Assembly: GCA_005656395.1 (NCBI GenBank) | Contig: SRSI01000071.1 | Coordinates: forward strand, 558,001 to 622,000 | Length of the DNA stretch: 64,000 nt | Origin: Strongyloides papillosus | Lineage: Eukaryota; Nematoda; Chromadorea; Rhabditida; Strongyloididae | Reading direction: 5' to 3' | Shown here: one piece after another, positions 14,301 to 25,791 of the stretch | Layout: each line of letters starts with the position of its first letter | Numbering within the stretch: the stretch's first letter is position 1 | Notes under the pieces: model-generated | Told to the model about the DNA's origin: nothing | Seen by the model: the letters and a program-made list of their open reading frames with translations, nothing else | The model's database searches: none | Made by a program: the position numbers and the translations under genes

Positions 14301-15148
14301 AAAATTGAGTATGCACCTATAAAAGGTAGCGCCTCAGAGACATACTTCAAAAGAATGGCTGGTATAGAAGAGAAATTCTATAATATTTGGAAGGATATGT
14401 CATTAAATGAGAGTTTAAATTCTGTTGATAAAAGCAAATTAGCTATATGGGATTATCCTGTTAGTGAAAAATTTTCAAATCTATGGAGGATTATGCAACA
14501 AAGCAAGCTACCAAATAGCATTGATGAAGCAATTAGTCGTGTAATGACTTCTGAGAATGGTTTTGCGTTTATTGGAGATGCTATGGATATCCAATACGCT
14601 GTTCTAACAAATTGTGATCTTCAAATTATTGGTAATGAATTTTCAAGAAAACCCTATGCTTTGGGTGTCCAAACAGCACATCCAATGAAAGATAAATTAT
14701 CAACATCGTTAGTTTTTTAATGTTTTTTTAATATTTAACTTTTTTAAGCATACTTCGTCTACTACATCAGCGTAAATTAGAGTCATTAAAAAGGAAATGG
14801 TGGGATGAAAATCCTAATAAAGCTAAATGCCCAACAACATCAGATAGTAATTATGGTATAAAGATAGACAATATAGGAGGAGTGTTTATTGTTATATTAG
14901 GAGGTATAATCATAGCTATTATAACGTTAGTAATCGAATACATTTACCACCATCGGATGGTTAAAAAAAAAGTTAAACTTTCGATGAGTAACAATACAAC
15001 AGATACAACTATTCATCTGTCAAATATTTTCTCAACATCCATTGATAATACCGCATTTGAAGATATAGAAATTAGTGAAATTCCAAGTTCTCCTCGTACT
15101 ACTATCCTCCATCATAGAGCTGTCCTCAATCTTGAAAATAAAATATAA
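11377..15148 (+). CDS. Ir25a: ionotropic receptor co-receptor, IR25a type (glutamate-receptor superfamily)
   Basis: A ligand-gated cation channel of sensory neurons; in arthropods IR25a is the co-receptor for chemo-, thermo- and hygrosensory IRs. Exons are 11377-11464, 12305-14225, 14273-14707 and 14749-15148; phases match and give 947 residues, the size of fly IR25a. Exon 1 encodes a hydrophobic signal peptide and completes the first strand of the amino-terminal domain (VITLLIDDM). The ligand-binding S1 lobe has GYCIDLLNY and SIAALAVMAERE with the carboxylate-binding Arg. The first membrane segment is followed by pore motif LTPQGGGE, then ATYTANLAAFLTVSRL. The S2 lobe contains KLAIWDYPVSEKF and NGFAFIGDA, and the last membrane segment follows IGGVFIVILGG. 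These blocks match insect IR25a far better than AMPA or kainate receptors. C. elegans GLR-7/GLR-8 are the probable relatives (from memory). Intron 1 (840 nt) contains a dispersed repeat copy; introns 2 and 3 are 47 and 41 nt. Confidence 0.95.
11520..12183 (+). repeat. dispersed repeat family, copy 1 (in intron 1 of the IR25a gene)
   Basis: Similar to 26868-27546 and 37300-37790, all in the same orientation. Positions 11707-11810 are identical over 104 nt to 27071-27174. The core includes a GC-richer island TTGGCGGGGAAA. Boundaries are estimates made by eye. A 72-codon minus-strand frame at 12041-12259 lies within it and is partly mirrored, with in-frame stops, in copy 2; this may be a decayed coding piece of a mobile element. 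No terminal inverted repeats or target-site duplications were identified. Confidence 0.8.
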
Positions 15149-16365
15149 ACATTATATAAACATACGCCTATTGTATTTTAATATAAGCTATATATATTAT
15201 GTCATAGAACAGATTGTTAAAAAAAATTTAACTCTAACAATTATTTGTCTTTTATCATTAAATACAATAAAAAATTTTGTCGCCCACAACCAACTTTTTA
15301 CTTTTCATCTATCTTCTGTTATAATATAATCCTACTCCTAATATAACGCTAACTATATAAAGTTTTATTTTGCTATCTAAACTACTATGTTCTTAAAACG
15401 AATGGCAACTTATCTTGGAAGAGTGCTATGTTATTGTTATACTTATATACATACATTTTTACTTAAATAAAACATATTCACAAGATATATCTATCAACAT
15501 ACATTTTTACGCTAATACTATAATAAATCTTACAAAATTAATTTAAATATCCTTTTTTGTCTTTTAAAAATTCTTATCTTTATATTTATAACTTAAGGTG
15601 GTAAGAGAAAGAGAACAAAAAAGAATTTATTTTTCTTTATTCATATATATCCGTATCTTTGTTTTAATAAAATTTATACAAAGATAAGGTATATATTATT
15701 TGATTTATTTACCTATTAACATTTATATAAAGTATCAAAAGTTTTGTCCCCATTTTATAATATTCTTTTATATTACATACAATATACTTTTATACTAATG
15801 TAAATTTATAGTGATAGCCTCATTATTTTAAAGTTAAATAATTTTTTTGAAATTTTTATTTATTCAAAAATAATTTAGAAAGTTTTATATTATATTACTT
15901 AAACTATAAATTTATTTATTATTTAATGATAATATTTATTCTTCCATAAACATTTTATATAAACATCTTTTACATCTTAGTATTCACGTGATTACTTAAA
16001 GTGCCAAAACTTGATTAATTACTTATCTTTAATAATTTTTGCTAGCACTTTTATATTTATAAATATTAAACAAATAAATTAAATCTCTTAATGTCATATA
16101 ATTTATCATATTCACAAAAATCGATTTATGTACTTTATTATCCAGGGAATTTGTTATTATACATACCAAAAACTCTTATCTTTTCATCATTATAGGAAAA
16201 GTCTGATGCAAATTTAAAGAAAAAATTATTACATATAGACATCTATATACATTATTTAAAGAACAGATATCTTTTAGTGAGGGAAATTAGAAAATTCATT
16301 GATAAGAAGTATCTTTTTAACATTTCAAAAAAGTATATACACATTTAATTCTTTTGAAAACAGTC
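15149..16365. other. intergenic region, IR25a 3' end to ZIP gene
   Basis: AT-rich, with no gene seen. It holds the 3' UTR of the receptor and the promoter of the ZIP transporter, including an isolated perfect palindrome TCACGTGA at 15984-15991. Confidence 0.5.
15984..15991. promoter_or_regulatory. E-box palindrome TCACGTGA
   Basis: An 8-bp perfect palindrome containing CACGTG, about 375 bp upstream of the ZIP transporter start codon. This is the sequence bound by MITF/TFEB-class (HLH-30-like) bHLH-zipper factors. It is a single motif, so regulation is only an inference. Confidence 0.3.
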
Positions 16366-17573
16366 ATGCTTTTTTTTATCATATTTGGAGCGGGTGCTTT
16401 TTTGATCTTGGCTACAGTCTCCTTAATAGCTTTTAAATATGCCAGTGCTCGTTTGGTGAATAATAAATATGTCACCCAACCAATAACATCACCTCATAAT
16501 CAATCTACCTTTATGTATTTTGCTTGCGGAGTTTTCCTTGGAATTTGTTTTCTTGGTCTCCTACCACATGCACAAATTCAAGAAAGAATAATTAATGGTA
16601 GGATTAACATTAATAACATCACAGATGGTCAAAATATAATAGATAACGATAATAGTCATTTAAAACATAAATCCTCGTGGTTTTCAAGAGTATGTTCTGC
16701 TCACTTTTTAGTATTAATTGGATTTACATTAGATCTTTTCTTACATCAAGTAAGTTTATAATTTATCTATCTTTTATGACATTTTTTTAGCTTGTCACAC
16801 ATTTCTATGAAAAGAAAAACTCGTCCCAAATGAATTTCAAAAGTTTTATTGATAAATCAATAAAATATTCAGTAACAAGAGATTTTACCTTATCAGACAA
16901 TCCTGATGATGATCCCGTTGAGGGAACATGGAATTTAGAGGAGCCCTCAGATTGTTTGATGGATGAGTTGGAGGGAATAAATTTTCGTCAACCAATACCC
17001 CAAGGCCCATCATGTCACAATTTGGAGGGTTCTGATGCATTAACAGGAAAAAGTTTTTTTGAAGCAGCAGTATTTATGTTTGCCTTGTCAACACACTCAA
17101 TATTTGAGGGTATGGCATTAGGTGCACAAAAAAATGATAAATTTCAATTCACCCTATTTTATGCAGCAGTTATATTACATGAAATATTATGTGTAACATC
17201 ATTTGGCTTTGTTATTGCAAAACAAAAAGTACCAGTAAAATCTGGATGCTTAATGATAGGATTCCTAGCATTATGTATACCAATAGGAATGATTTTAGAA
17301 GAGATAATTAATAGTTTAACTCCAACAAACTCACCAATATTTACATTCCTCCTAACATCAATTTGTTGTGGGATATTCTTGTATGAAATTTGTGTAGAAA
17401 TGTTAGGAAAAGATGCAGGTTTATCTTCAAGTTCCTCGTCAACATCAATTGCAACTAATCAGTCATATGAGGAAATTGATAATTTTCATTTGTATAAATT
17501 TATCTACTTCATTTCTGGTCTTGGGCTTATGACATTTGCAAATTTTGTATTTGGTTCACATATGAATCATTAA
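16366..17573 (+). CDS. ZIP family zinc transporter (SLC39, ZIP1/2/3-like)
   Basis: Imports Zn2+ (possibly other divalent metals) into the cytosol across the plasma or an organelle membrane. Exons are 16366-16749 and 16791-17573 (intron 41 nt, CAA|GTAAGT ... TTTTTTTAG), giving 388 residues. I start at the ATG at 16366; the frame opens slightly earlier but without an ATG. The first membrane segment begins almost at the N terminus. A His-poor hydrophilic loop follows the third segment. The family's metal-site helices are present: LSTHSIFEGMALG (His230, Glu234) and VILHEIL (His258, Glu259). Three further hydrophobic segments complete the usual eight. The sequence resembles the subfamily that contains human ZIP1-3; the exact C. 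elegans zipt counterpart cannot be assigned from memory. Confidence 0.92.
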
Positions 17574-18917
17574 TCATAAGCGTTTTCCCTTGGATTTAAT
17601 TAATAAATATTTTAATATTAAAATATTAGTAAAACAAAGAAAATATTTGAAAAAGTCAGCAAAATAATTCATTTCTCATAACTATAGAATTTTTACTCAT
17701 TAAAATATAATAACAACTCTTCAGGATGTTTATTTATGTGATTATAAAAATGATAATAAAACTTGTAAATTATTTTTCCTTTATTTTTTTAAAAAAAATA
17801 AAAAAATATTCGTTACGTAGTGATTTTCATTAACTTTGTGGGTACTTGAAAAATAAGTTTGCATATAAATATTTTTACATCAAAAAGTGGTTAATTTTAT
17901 TGAAAATTGTTGTTTTTATAATTATTTGCAATTTTAAAATGATATACATATGTTACATAAATAATTAACTGCTTTAATTAATTATCAAATTGTTATTAAT
18001 TTTTGTACAAGTTAAAGTCTTACATATATAAAACTTAAATTGAACATAATTTTTATTATTAATATTCTTTCAAAGATTACATGCGCTTAATTACAATTAA
18101 TGATCCAACTTAATTATATTTATATTATTACTAAGATTAGTCATACCATATTATTTGATCGAAAAATCTAGAGAAAGAACAAATTATAAATTTAAAGGTG
18201 TGAAGAAAGAAAAAAATTCACCAAAATTCATGTTTTTTTTTAACATAACTTTTTTGTTGATTTTTTAAGTTGCTAAGGTAACTATGTTTTGTTATATCAC
18301 AATTGACTTAATCTACCATATCTAATTATATCACAAAGCCGTAATTCTAACATATATTTATGCTAATTATATGGGTGCAGTTATTCCGAAACACCCTATT
18401 AACCAAAATAGATATAAGTTCTAAATTAAAAGTAAAAATTTAGCTTGTGAGGTGAATAAACCTATATCATTAAATATATAATAAAAATTAATATCATCTT
18501 TATTACGATTAAATTTCCTCATCAAGTAAACTAATTGGATGCACAATATTGATAAATAGATACATTAATTAATCCATCCGTCATTTCCTCAATATATTTT
18601 TTCCTTTTATATAATTCACATAATAGTTTTCTTTTTTCTTTCAATAACTACCATAATATAATATATTATTAGCAAAATAAAAAATTAATTATTTTAACGC
18701 TTAAACTTTTGTTTTACATAATATTAAAATTAATAAACGTAATATGTGGGGGTACTTTTAAGTAAAAAATAAACTATTTCTTGAAGGAAATAAATTACGA
18801 ATTTTATTATAATTTTTATCACACCATAATTTCTTTTTTCTCCAAATTAAGATAACTTTATAGAAAATTATTTTCTGTAGATTTTACAGTATTTTTACTT
18901 ATTTTATCTATCTAATT
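17574..18917. other. intergenic AT-rich region
   Basis: No gene seen in 1.3 kb. A pyrimidine-rich stretch ending in AG lies just upstream of the ATG at 18918 and could be a trans-splice acceptor for the downstream gene. Confidence 0.5.
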
Positions 18918-20381
18918 ATGCGAAGAAGTCATTCTCAGATAGCTCAAGGACGTCACATGGTTAATAGTAATTTAGATAAACATAATGGAATAGAACAGGA
19001 TACTAGAAAACATTCATTATGTAGGGAAAGTTGTGGTGCAATGTGCCTTGAAACAGGACATATTCAAGTATATCTAAAGAATAATGATAGTAAAATTAGT
19101 TTAGATGATGAGTTACCATCAGAACGATGTAATAAGCATACCCCTTCATTTGGTTCAGAAATTCAATCAACTTCACTTGATAAAAACAAATGTATGTTTT
19201 TTAATTTAAAATGTACTTCTAATTTCTATTATATAGGGTATGATGGAATTAAAATTGAATTTCAGAAGAAGAATGAAAATAGAAGGGAAAAAGTTGACAA
19301 ATTTATGGATATATGGCAAAATTCAATTGTCTCAAATTCTGCTGTTTCCTTAAGATTATGTGATAATGAAGACGAACAGACACCCGAAGATAAAGTTTCC
19401 CTTATTACAGCTATTGGTAGAAGGAATGTTCATGAAAAAGAATTGATGATAAATTCTTTGAAGGATGAAGATAATTTAATTAATTTTGAAACTTTAACAA
19501 TTGATGATATTAAAAAAAATGATATTAAACCAATAATATTAACTACAACTATTGAAAAAAATAATAATTACCAGAAACCAACGATATCTAAACCGAGGAA
19601 TCGCTATATGAATGAAATAGTATGGCAAGTTGATGAAACAGTCTATTGTGGAGGTATTGAAGCTGTATCAAATTTAAATCTACTGTGTCGTTTAAATATT
19701 GAGTACATTGTTGATTTATCTGGTTTTGATGAAGAATTGTCATCTAGGAGGAGTGAATGTCCATGTTTATGTTCCAGAAAAACACCACATTCAAGGATGA
19801 TAATGGCTATAAAGTTAAATGATGAAGTAACATTACCAAAACAAAATTTAATGCCTTTTTTTGAGGATGTCGTTAAATTGATAAATCGTGCCAAAGTCTG
19901 CAGAAAATGTGTCCTCATTCATTCAGTCAAAGGTCGAAATAGGGCACCAGCATTTGTTGCTGCATACATGATGCATCAACATCATATAACTCGTGTCCAG
20001 GCTGTTGCAAAAATTTCTGATCTTGTAAGTTTTTATATAATACTATAATTAACTAATCTCATCCAAAAGTTAAAATGTTCTTATTTTTTTTATTAATTAT
20101 TATACATACTATAAATATCAATAACGACATATTAAAGTACAATTTAAAGTACATTACGTAAAAAAGGATATATAACCATCATCAATTTTTATCAATTATA
20201 TGCTTTTTACATTATACCTTTTCAGACATCTAAAATTAGACCTGGTATAAACATATCAGACAACCTGCAGAGAGCATTAATGAAATGGCAAAGTTTGCAA
20301 GGTATCAGAAGTCAAGATATTCATTTAGATGCAAAATTATTTACACCTTTATTTACAGTAAAGAAAACAGCATGGACATAA
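18918..20381 (+). CDS. dual-specificity-phosphatase-like protein with Ser in place of the catalytic Cys (pseudophosphatase)
   Basis: The C-terminal half has the DUSP fold: a start like IVWQVDETVYCGG, then YIVDLSGF, and a P-loop region LIHSVKGRNRAPAFVAAYMM. The CX5R signature should read HC-x5-R; here Cys is Ser (codon TCA at 19923-19925) while the phosphate-binding Arg (AGG at 19941-19943) is kept. Loss of the thiol nucleophile predicts no phosphatase activity, as in STYX-type pseudophosphatases that bind phosphoproteins. The N-terminal ~200 residues are hydrophilic and unrecognised. Exon ends: 18918-20024 (CTT|GTAAGT) and 20226-20381 (after TTTTCAG). A probable extra 45-nt in-frame intron at 19192-19236 (GTATGT...TATATAG) would remove a Phe/Asn/Cys-rich insert. 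Product 420 residues, or 405 if that intron is spliced. Confidence 0.85.
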
Positions 20382-20729
20382 ATAATAAAATTTTATTTTA
20401 ATAAATTTAATTAAATAATTAATCTTTAACATGGCAACATGTATTGAATCATGTAATTTATAACAGCTAATTAATTTTGAATGTTATGTTTTCAAATAAT
20501 GTTAATATACCAAAAATAATTTTTTTCAATAAAAAAATGTAGTAGGATGGATAGTTTTTCAATTTTTGTGTTTCGGTAAGAAAAAAAAAAGAAGGAACCC
20601 ACGAAGAATTAACACTTCGTATACATCATATTAATCGTTAATGTTTAAATAGTTTTTCTTTAAATAATAACGATGTTTGAATGTTTTTAGATTGCAAAAA
20701 AGTTTTAAAAAGAAGATAAATTTGAAGTG
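20382..20729. other. convergent 3' region
   Basis: This holds the 3' UTRs of two convergent genes (DUSP-like on plus, sulfotransferase on minus). An A-run lies near 20580-20590. Nothing else seen. Confidence 0.5.
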
Positions 20730-21756
20730 TTACCAATTAAAGTCAAAATCATTAAAAAGTGTCTTTAATACATAATTATACTTTTTAAAATTTTTTTTGA
20801 GTAAATTTTTAGTTTTCAAACTAACGTTAACATGCTTTCTTCCTTTGCTATTTCCAAGGCATTTAACTTTAGATTGTTCCTCCTTCTTGAAACAATAAAA
20901 TCCTTTTTGACTATTAAAAATTAGCTGTGATGGTTTTATCATTGATGGGAGGCGGAGAAATTTCTGCACTTTTTTAAGCTGTAAATAAATTAAGACTAAA
21001 AGTAATTTTTTTATTAAATTTACCTCATTTAAGGGATTTTTAATAAATTTATCACCGTTTAATAATAATATTTGATTTTTCTCGAAATATTTTAAATAAT
21101 TAATTAAATGAGTACTGTACAATGAATTTCTAATAGGCTTATAATTAATATTTATCTTATTCGTTCCCTCAAAGAAAACTTCTTTTTCAAATTGTGGTAG
21201 TGATAAGTTTTTTGATAACCTTGTGTAATATACTTGTGTAAAATCACTAATTACTCTTGTTACAGGATTCCTTAATATTAATATTATTTTTATATTAGGA
21301 TTAAATTGATAGATTCTTTTTGCGGCATATGGTGTTGTAAAGTAAGCAGGTGTCTTTTCAATAACAATCTTAAAATATTTTTTTATAGAATTATTCTCTT
21401 TTTAATATAATACAAACCTGATTCTCATCTGCCAATGGCATTTGATTTCTATACCAATCTATACCTTTAAAATATGTTTCATTGTTATCAAAAAAATGTA
21501 ATTCATGTCTTGCTATTTTTATCATTGGATGTAATGATAAAGCATCTAATAAAGCTCTTGTTCCACCCTTCCTAACACCGATAATTAAAGCATCAGGTAA
21601 TTTTTTAGACACCACCTTAACATCATACATTTTTGTTAAAATATCATTGTACATTCCAATATCACATTTAAAAAATTCATAAAACCATAAATACAAATAT
21701 TGAAGGATAAAAAGTATACAACAAAGAATGATAAATATTTTTACAAATATTTTCAT
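20730..21756 (-). CDS. hst-3: heparan sulfate glucosamine 3-O-sulfotransferase
   Basis: A Golgi type II membrane enzyme that moves sulfate from PAPS to the 3-OH of glucosamine in heparan sulfate. Three exons: 21756-21418, 21368-21024 and 20978-20730; introns 49 and 45 nt; 310 residues, close to HS3ST1 length. An N-terminal signal anchor lies at about residues 5-25. The 5'-phosphosulfate loop is IIGVRKGGTRALL (Lys63-Arg67). The catalytic base is Glu85 in HELHFFD, and EKTPAYF follows. The 3'-phosphate site is LRNPVTRVISDFTQ (Arg146, Ser154). The two Cys flanking the C-terminal loop (KGFYC ... KCLGNSKGR) match the family disulfide. The 45-nt intron 20979-21023 is open in frame, but removing it restores the family spacing NPLNE-LKKVQKFLRL. 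Assignment to 3-O- rather than N-sulfotransferase rests on length and these blocks. Confidence 0.93.
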
Positions 21757-23884
21757 TTTACCAGTATAAAAATTTTAAAAAATATCCTACATTCTAATAT
21801 ATTATATATAATTTTTTTAATCTAAAATGATAAAATATAAAGTTTAAATTTTTTATTTCTTTAAAAAAATAAATAAATTATTTATAAATGATGTATTTTC
21901 ACTTACTGTGATATTTTAAAAAGAAATAGTAGTAACAGTGGGATTATTTTTAGAATGATGTATAAATTTTTTATGTTAGTAAAAAAAATATTGAACCTCA
22001 TAATGATTATTTTTTAAAAAGAAGGAAAAGAGAAAAGAAATTTAAATAAAACAACTCAAATAGTGTAAAATAATGACAGAAAGTGTTCTTTTATTACTTG
22101 TGTTAATATATTGATGAAAAGAAACATTTAATAATGTAGTCGAAGGTAAAATATTTCTTTTTTTGATAATAATAGCATGAGTAAATGAAGTAAGATGAGT
22201 TTATATTATCATCTACTAATTCTGTGATTGAAAATATAAATCAAAAAAGATAGACAAATAATGATTGCAGATTTTTAATATGTTATAAAACGTTTATATT
22301 TACTGAATATTATTTTACTCAAAGTTAGATATTTTGTAATTAAAAATAGTTAGATGAAAATAGGAGGTTGTAGGAGGTAAGGATATCAAAAATGATACAT
22401 TTATTGATGATCAATTACTTATGACAACTTTAGATATATTAGCTTAGCTCTTCACATCAATGATAAGACAAATCAAAAAAGTATTAGTGATAAATTATTA
22501 ATAAATATTATTTTGTGATTAGTTATGAGGATTTTTTTATAACCTGAAGAGTATATGATGATCATAAAAATAATATCATAAAAAATACATCTTTAATTGA
22601 TGCAATAAAGTAGGACTGTAAAAGATTTTGTTTTAATAAAAAGTTGTACAAAGGGAACAAATATTATAATAAAGTGAAATAAATTTGTAAAAACACATAT
22701 ATAAAATGCCAGAAGTTATAGGAGTATTAGCGATAACCAGATATCATTTTATTTATTCTTAAAAATTTTGTACACTACTTAATTTTAAAAGAGGACATAT
22801 ATTAAAAAAAATAAAGAAAGATAGTTTATCTATATTATACTTTTAAGAATTAGGACTTTAAAGAATTTGTTTATACATTTTTATGATATTAAGTTACATA
22901 AAATTATTTTGTTTATTCTTGAAGAATATGAAAATAAAACTTTTAGTATACCATAAAATTTTTCTTGACTTATATTAAGAATGGTTTATCACAAAAAAAG
23001 CTTTACTTAGATGTTACTTTAAATGTTATTGAGAGCAGTATTTTTTTGAAAAAATATTCGCAGTTTACGTTGATATATTATTCTTGATCGACATATGAGG
23101 GCCATATCCTGTTAATAATTTAATATTTGTTTAAAAACAACATTTGAAAACATTCGTATATAGGTATTATTTTTAAGAATATTAGAGTAATTAAAATAAT
23201 TATAAATTTAATCAATTGAGAATAACAAGTTCTTAATATGATATTTGTAAAATAATACTTTTCTAATTATTTACCTTTATTTATTTTATGATATTGACTA
23301 ACAAATTAAGAATGGAAATATTTATTACTGTTAATGGTTATATTGGAATAATAATGAATATTAATTACAATTAATATGTATAAACTTTTCACTAATTTTA
23401 CTTTAAAAAAACAATCTTTAAATATGAAAGGTCATATATTTTCAATTGAGATTTAAATAAGAATTACAAGTAGTAAAAAAAACAAATTTAAAATTTTGTT
23501 GTTTTAATGCATAATGTACTTTATAATAGGATAGATAAAGAATGAAATAGAAAAGAGTATTTGATTATAGAATGATTAAATCTTTTTATAAATTTTAAGC
23601 TACTTATTTGATGTAAAAAAAACTTTTATTTTAAAAACCAATTGATATATATTATTCTATCATCTTCCTCCTTCTCTATTACATTTTTTTGTCAATAAAA
23701 AATTTTTTTCGTCACACAAAATATAAAATGATTCTTTTTTCTTTGCGTAGATTATTGTATTTGTTACTTGTAAAAAAGTAATCTTTTTTGTCTTGAAATT
23801 ATGTGATTTTTAAATTTAATGAAAAAAAGTTTAGTATTTTTTCTCAGAAATAAAACAAAATTTTTTTTTCATTTTTGATTATTA
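21757..23884. other. intergenic AT-rich region
   Basis: 2.1 kb between two minus-strand genes: promoter of the sulfotransferase and 3' UTR of the NDNF-like gene. No gene, RNA or repeat is supported. Confidence 0.5.
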
Positions 23885-25791
23885 TTAATTGGTACAATTT
23901 TCCATTGTCTTTGCAATAAGAGCTCTATAAGGAAGATGATAACTTTTCTTTCCAACTTTTTTTGTTGCGAACATCTCAAATTTATATACTTGATTTGGAA
24001 TTAGTTCTTCTAATGTCGCTTCAATAAGAGAATTCGATGTTATTCCTTTTGGATTATATACATCCTTCTCAACACCATAACTTGTATAACAACCAATAAT
24101 ATTTTTTTTACTTAATTTTGGATAACAATAATCTATATTTGGATCACTTTTAAAGGATATATTTGTTAGATCAGTATCATTTAATGGATATCTATACATG
24201 CAATAATTAATTTTTTTGTCAATTGCTTTATACCATTGTATTGTCACTGTTTTACATGTTCTATGGACTATTTTCAAACTCGGTTCTGATGGTAATTGTG
24301 GATATGGTGATTTTGTTGGTCTACCACTAACCCATATTTTGTATTTTTTACTTTCATTATCTAAATTTGTTATCTCAAAACGTAGGGAGCCTTCATGAAC
24401 ATTCATTATTAAGAAACGACGAAATCCAGTTATTTCTTCGGTGTTCCTTAATAAAACTTCACCTTTAAAAATTGATAACCTTATATATCCTGAACATGCA
24501 TTCAATATTAAAAGAATCTAAAAAAATAATTATCTATTATGATTTAGATTATATACCTTTCCAGAATCATTTCCTTTGTTTAAAGAAGGTTGAACAAAAT
24601 AATTGAAATTTTGAGATATTCCATCATTTTTTTGAAAAGATGCTTCATATAAAATACCATCTGGCAGAGTTATTCGTGGAGGTATAGTTACAGTTGCTAA
24701 TTTTGTAGTAGTTGTTGTCTTCATTCTCGGTACCCCTTCATCATTACCAATAAAAATATCTTTGTAAGGTTCCTCAAATTTCATGTCTGTTCTGTTTATT
24801 TGTAGTGGAGGAAATACGTTAATTGAGCCCATATGTAAGTCAAAAACATACAATAATATTTGCATATTCTTTTCAATTCTAAAAAATAAAATAAAATTAA
24901 CCATCAATTGGACACATTATAAATAACATACTTAATTTTTTCTATTGTCATATTGTTATTACTTTCAACATTACAATACATCTTTTCAAGTGGCATACGA
25001 TTATCAAGGCAAGTTGATGGTTTCATAAAATTTCTTGTTAAAACAGCACAATGTTTATATTTAAAAGGTTCAAATTTTGGATCGAATTCCCATGATAAAT
25101 TAATATCAACAAGATTAACATCATTTTTTTCAATGGTATTTTTATCATACTTATGAGGGAAGACTTCATAATGAAGTGTTGTATCATCAGGAAGGGGTGC
25201 ATAAAACTCATCAATTTGTCTTTCAACTGTTGTAAATAATACTTCAAATGAGGAACAATCATATGATGTTACATTAAGGAATAGTAAATCACTTTCAATA
25301 TCTTTAGCATAAAATTTCATTCTTTTATTTCCAGATTGTCCAGCAAGTAAAATTAAATTAGCATCTCTTAAATTTCTTTCAACGTGAACATATAGATTAC
25401 TTTCCATATTTAATTTTTTATTATAATCACTATCAATTGTTGTTGTGTAGATGGGATCTTTATTATCAAATTCATTCCTCATATACAATTGCCAGTGGAG
25501 TGTACAATCACATGGTGTTATGTACATCCAAAATGGATAATCTTTTCCAGGCATATAAATTTGATAAATTTGATTGTTCCCATATTTATTAAAGTGAAGA
25601 CGATGTTTCATACCATGAATTAAAACATTAAAATGTTTATTTTGTGATTCATCATTACTTCTTTGATGTTTATTTTTTTTAGGAAGTGGAAGATTACTTT
25701 CTATTCTTCCCATCATATCAAGGAATGAAACACTATTCATGGGATATACGACTCCCATAAAAAATAATAGTAGATGTATTATTTTTGACAT
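23885..25791 (-). CDS. NDNF-like secreted protein (neuron-derived neurotrophic factor family, fibronectin III-like domains)
   Basis: Vertebrate NDNF is a secreted glycoprotein of neurons and endothelium; the fly homologue (nord) modulates BMP signalling. Exons are 25791-24932, 24878-24557 and 24517-23885 (introns 53 and 39 nt; phases consistent), giving 604 residues; human NDNF is 568. There is a signal peptide at about residues 1-22 (IIHLLLFFMGVVY). The N-terminal domain has the family's MYITPCDCTLHWQLY block. A Thr-rich linker (MKTTTTTKLATV) follows. The C-terminal FN3-like domain carries RPTKSPYPQLPSEPSLKI, RTCKTVTIQWY and INYCMYRY with paired Cys, as in NDNF (RPTKQSFPSLPEDT and RTCSSATVAWL from memory). 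The role in nematodes is not known to me; an extracellular signalling or matrix function is inferred. Confidence 0.85.

Noticed and set aside
16354..16365. Four-residue N-terminal extension of the ZIP transporter
   Set aside because: It would start at TTG; the first ATG in frame is at 16366, directly before the first membrane segment.
20730..21122. Reading the sulfotransferase third and second exon as one continuous frame
   Set aside because: The 45-nt segment 20979-21023 interrupts family alignment and has GT/AG ends; removing it restores the conserved spacing.
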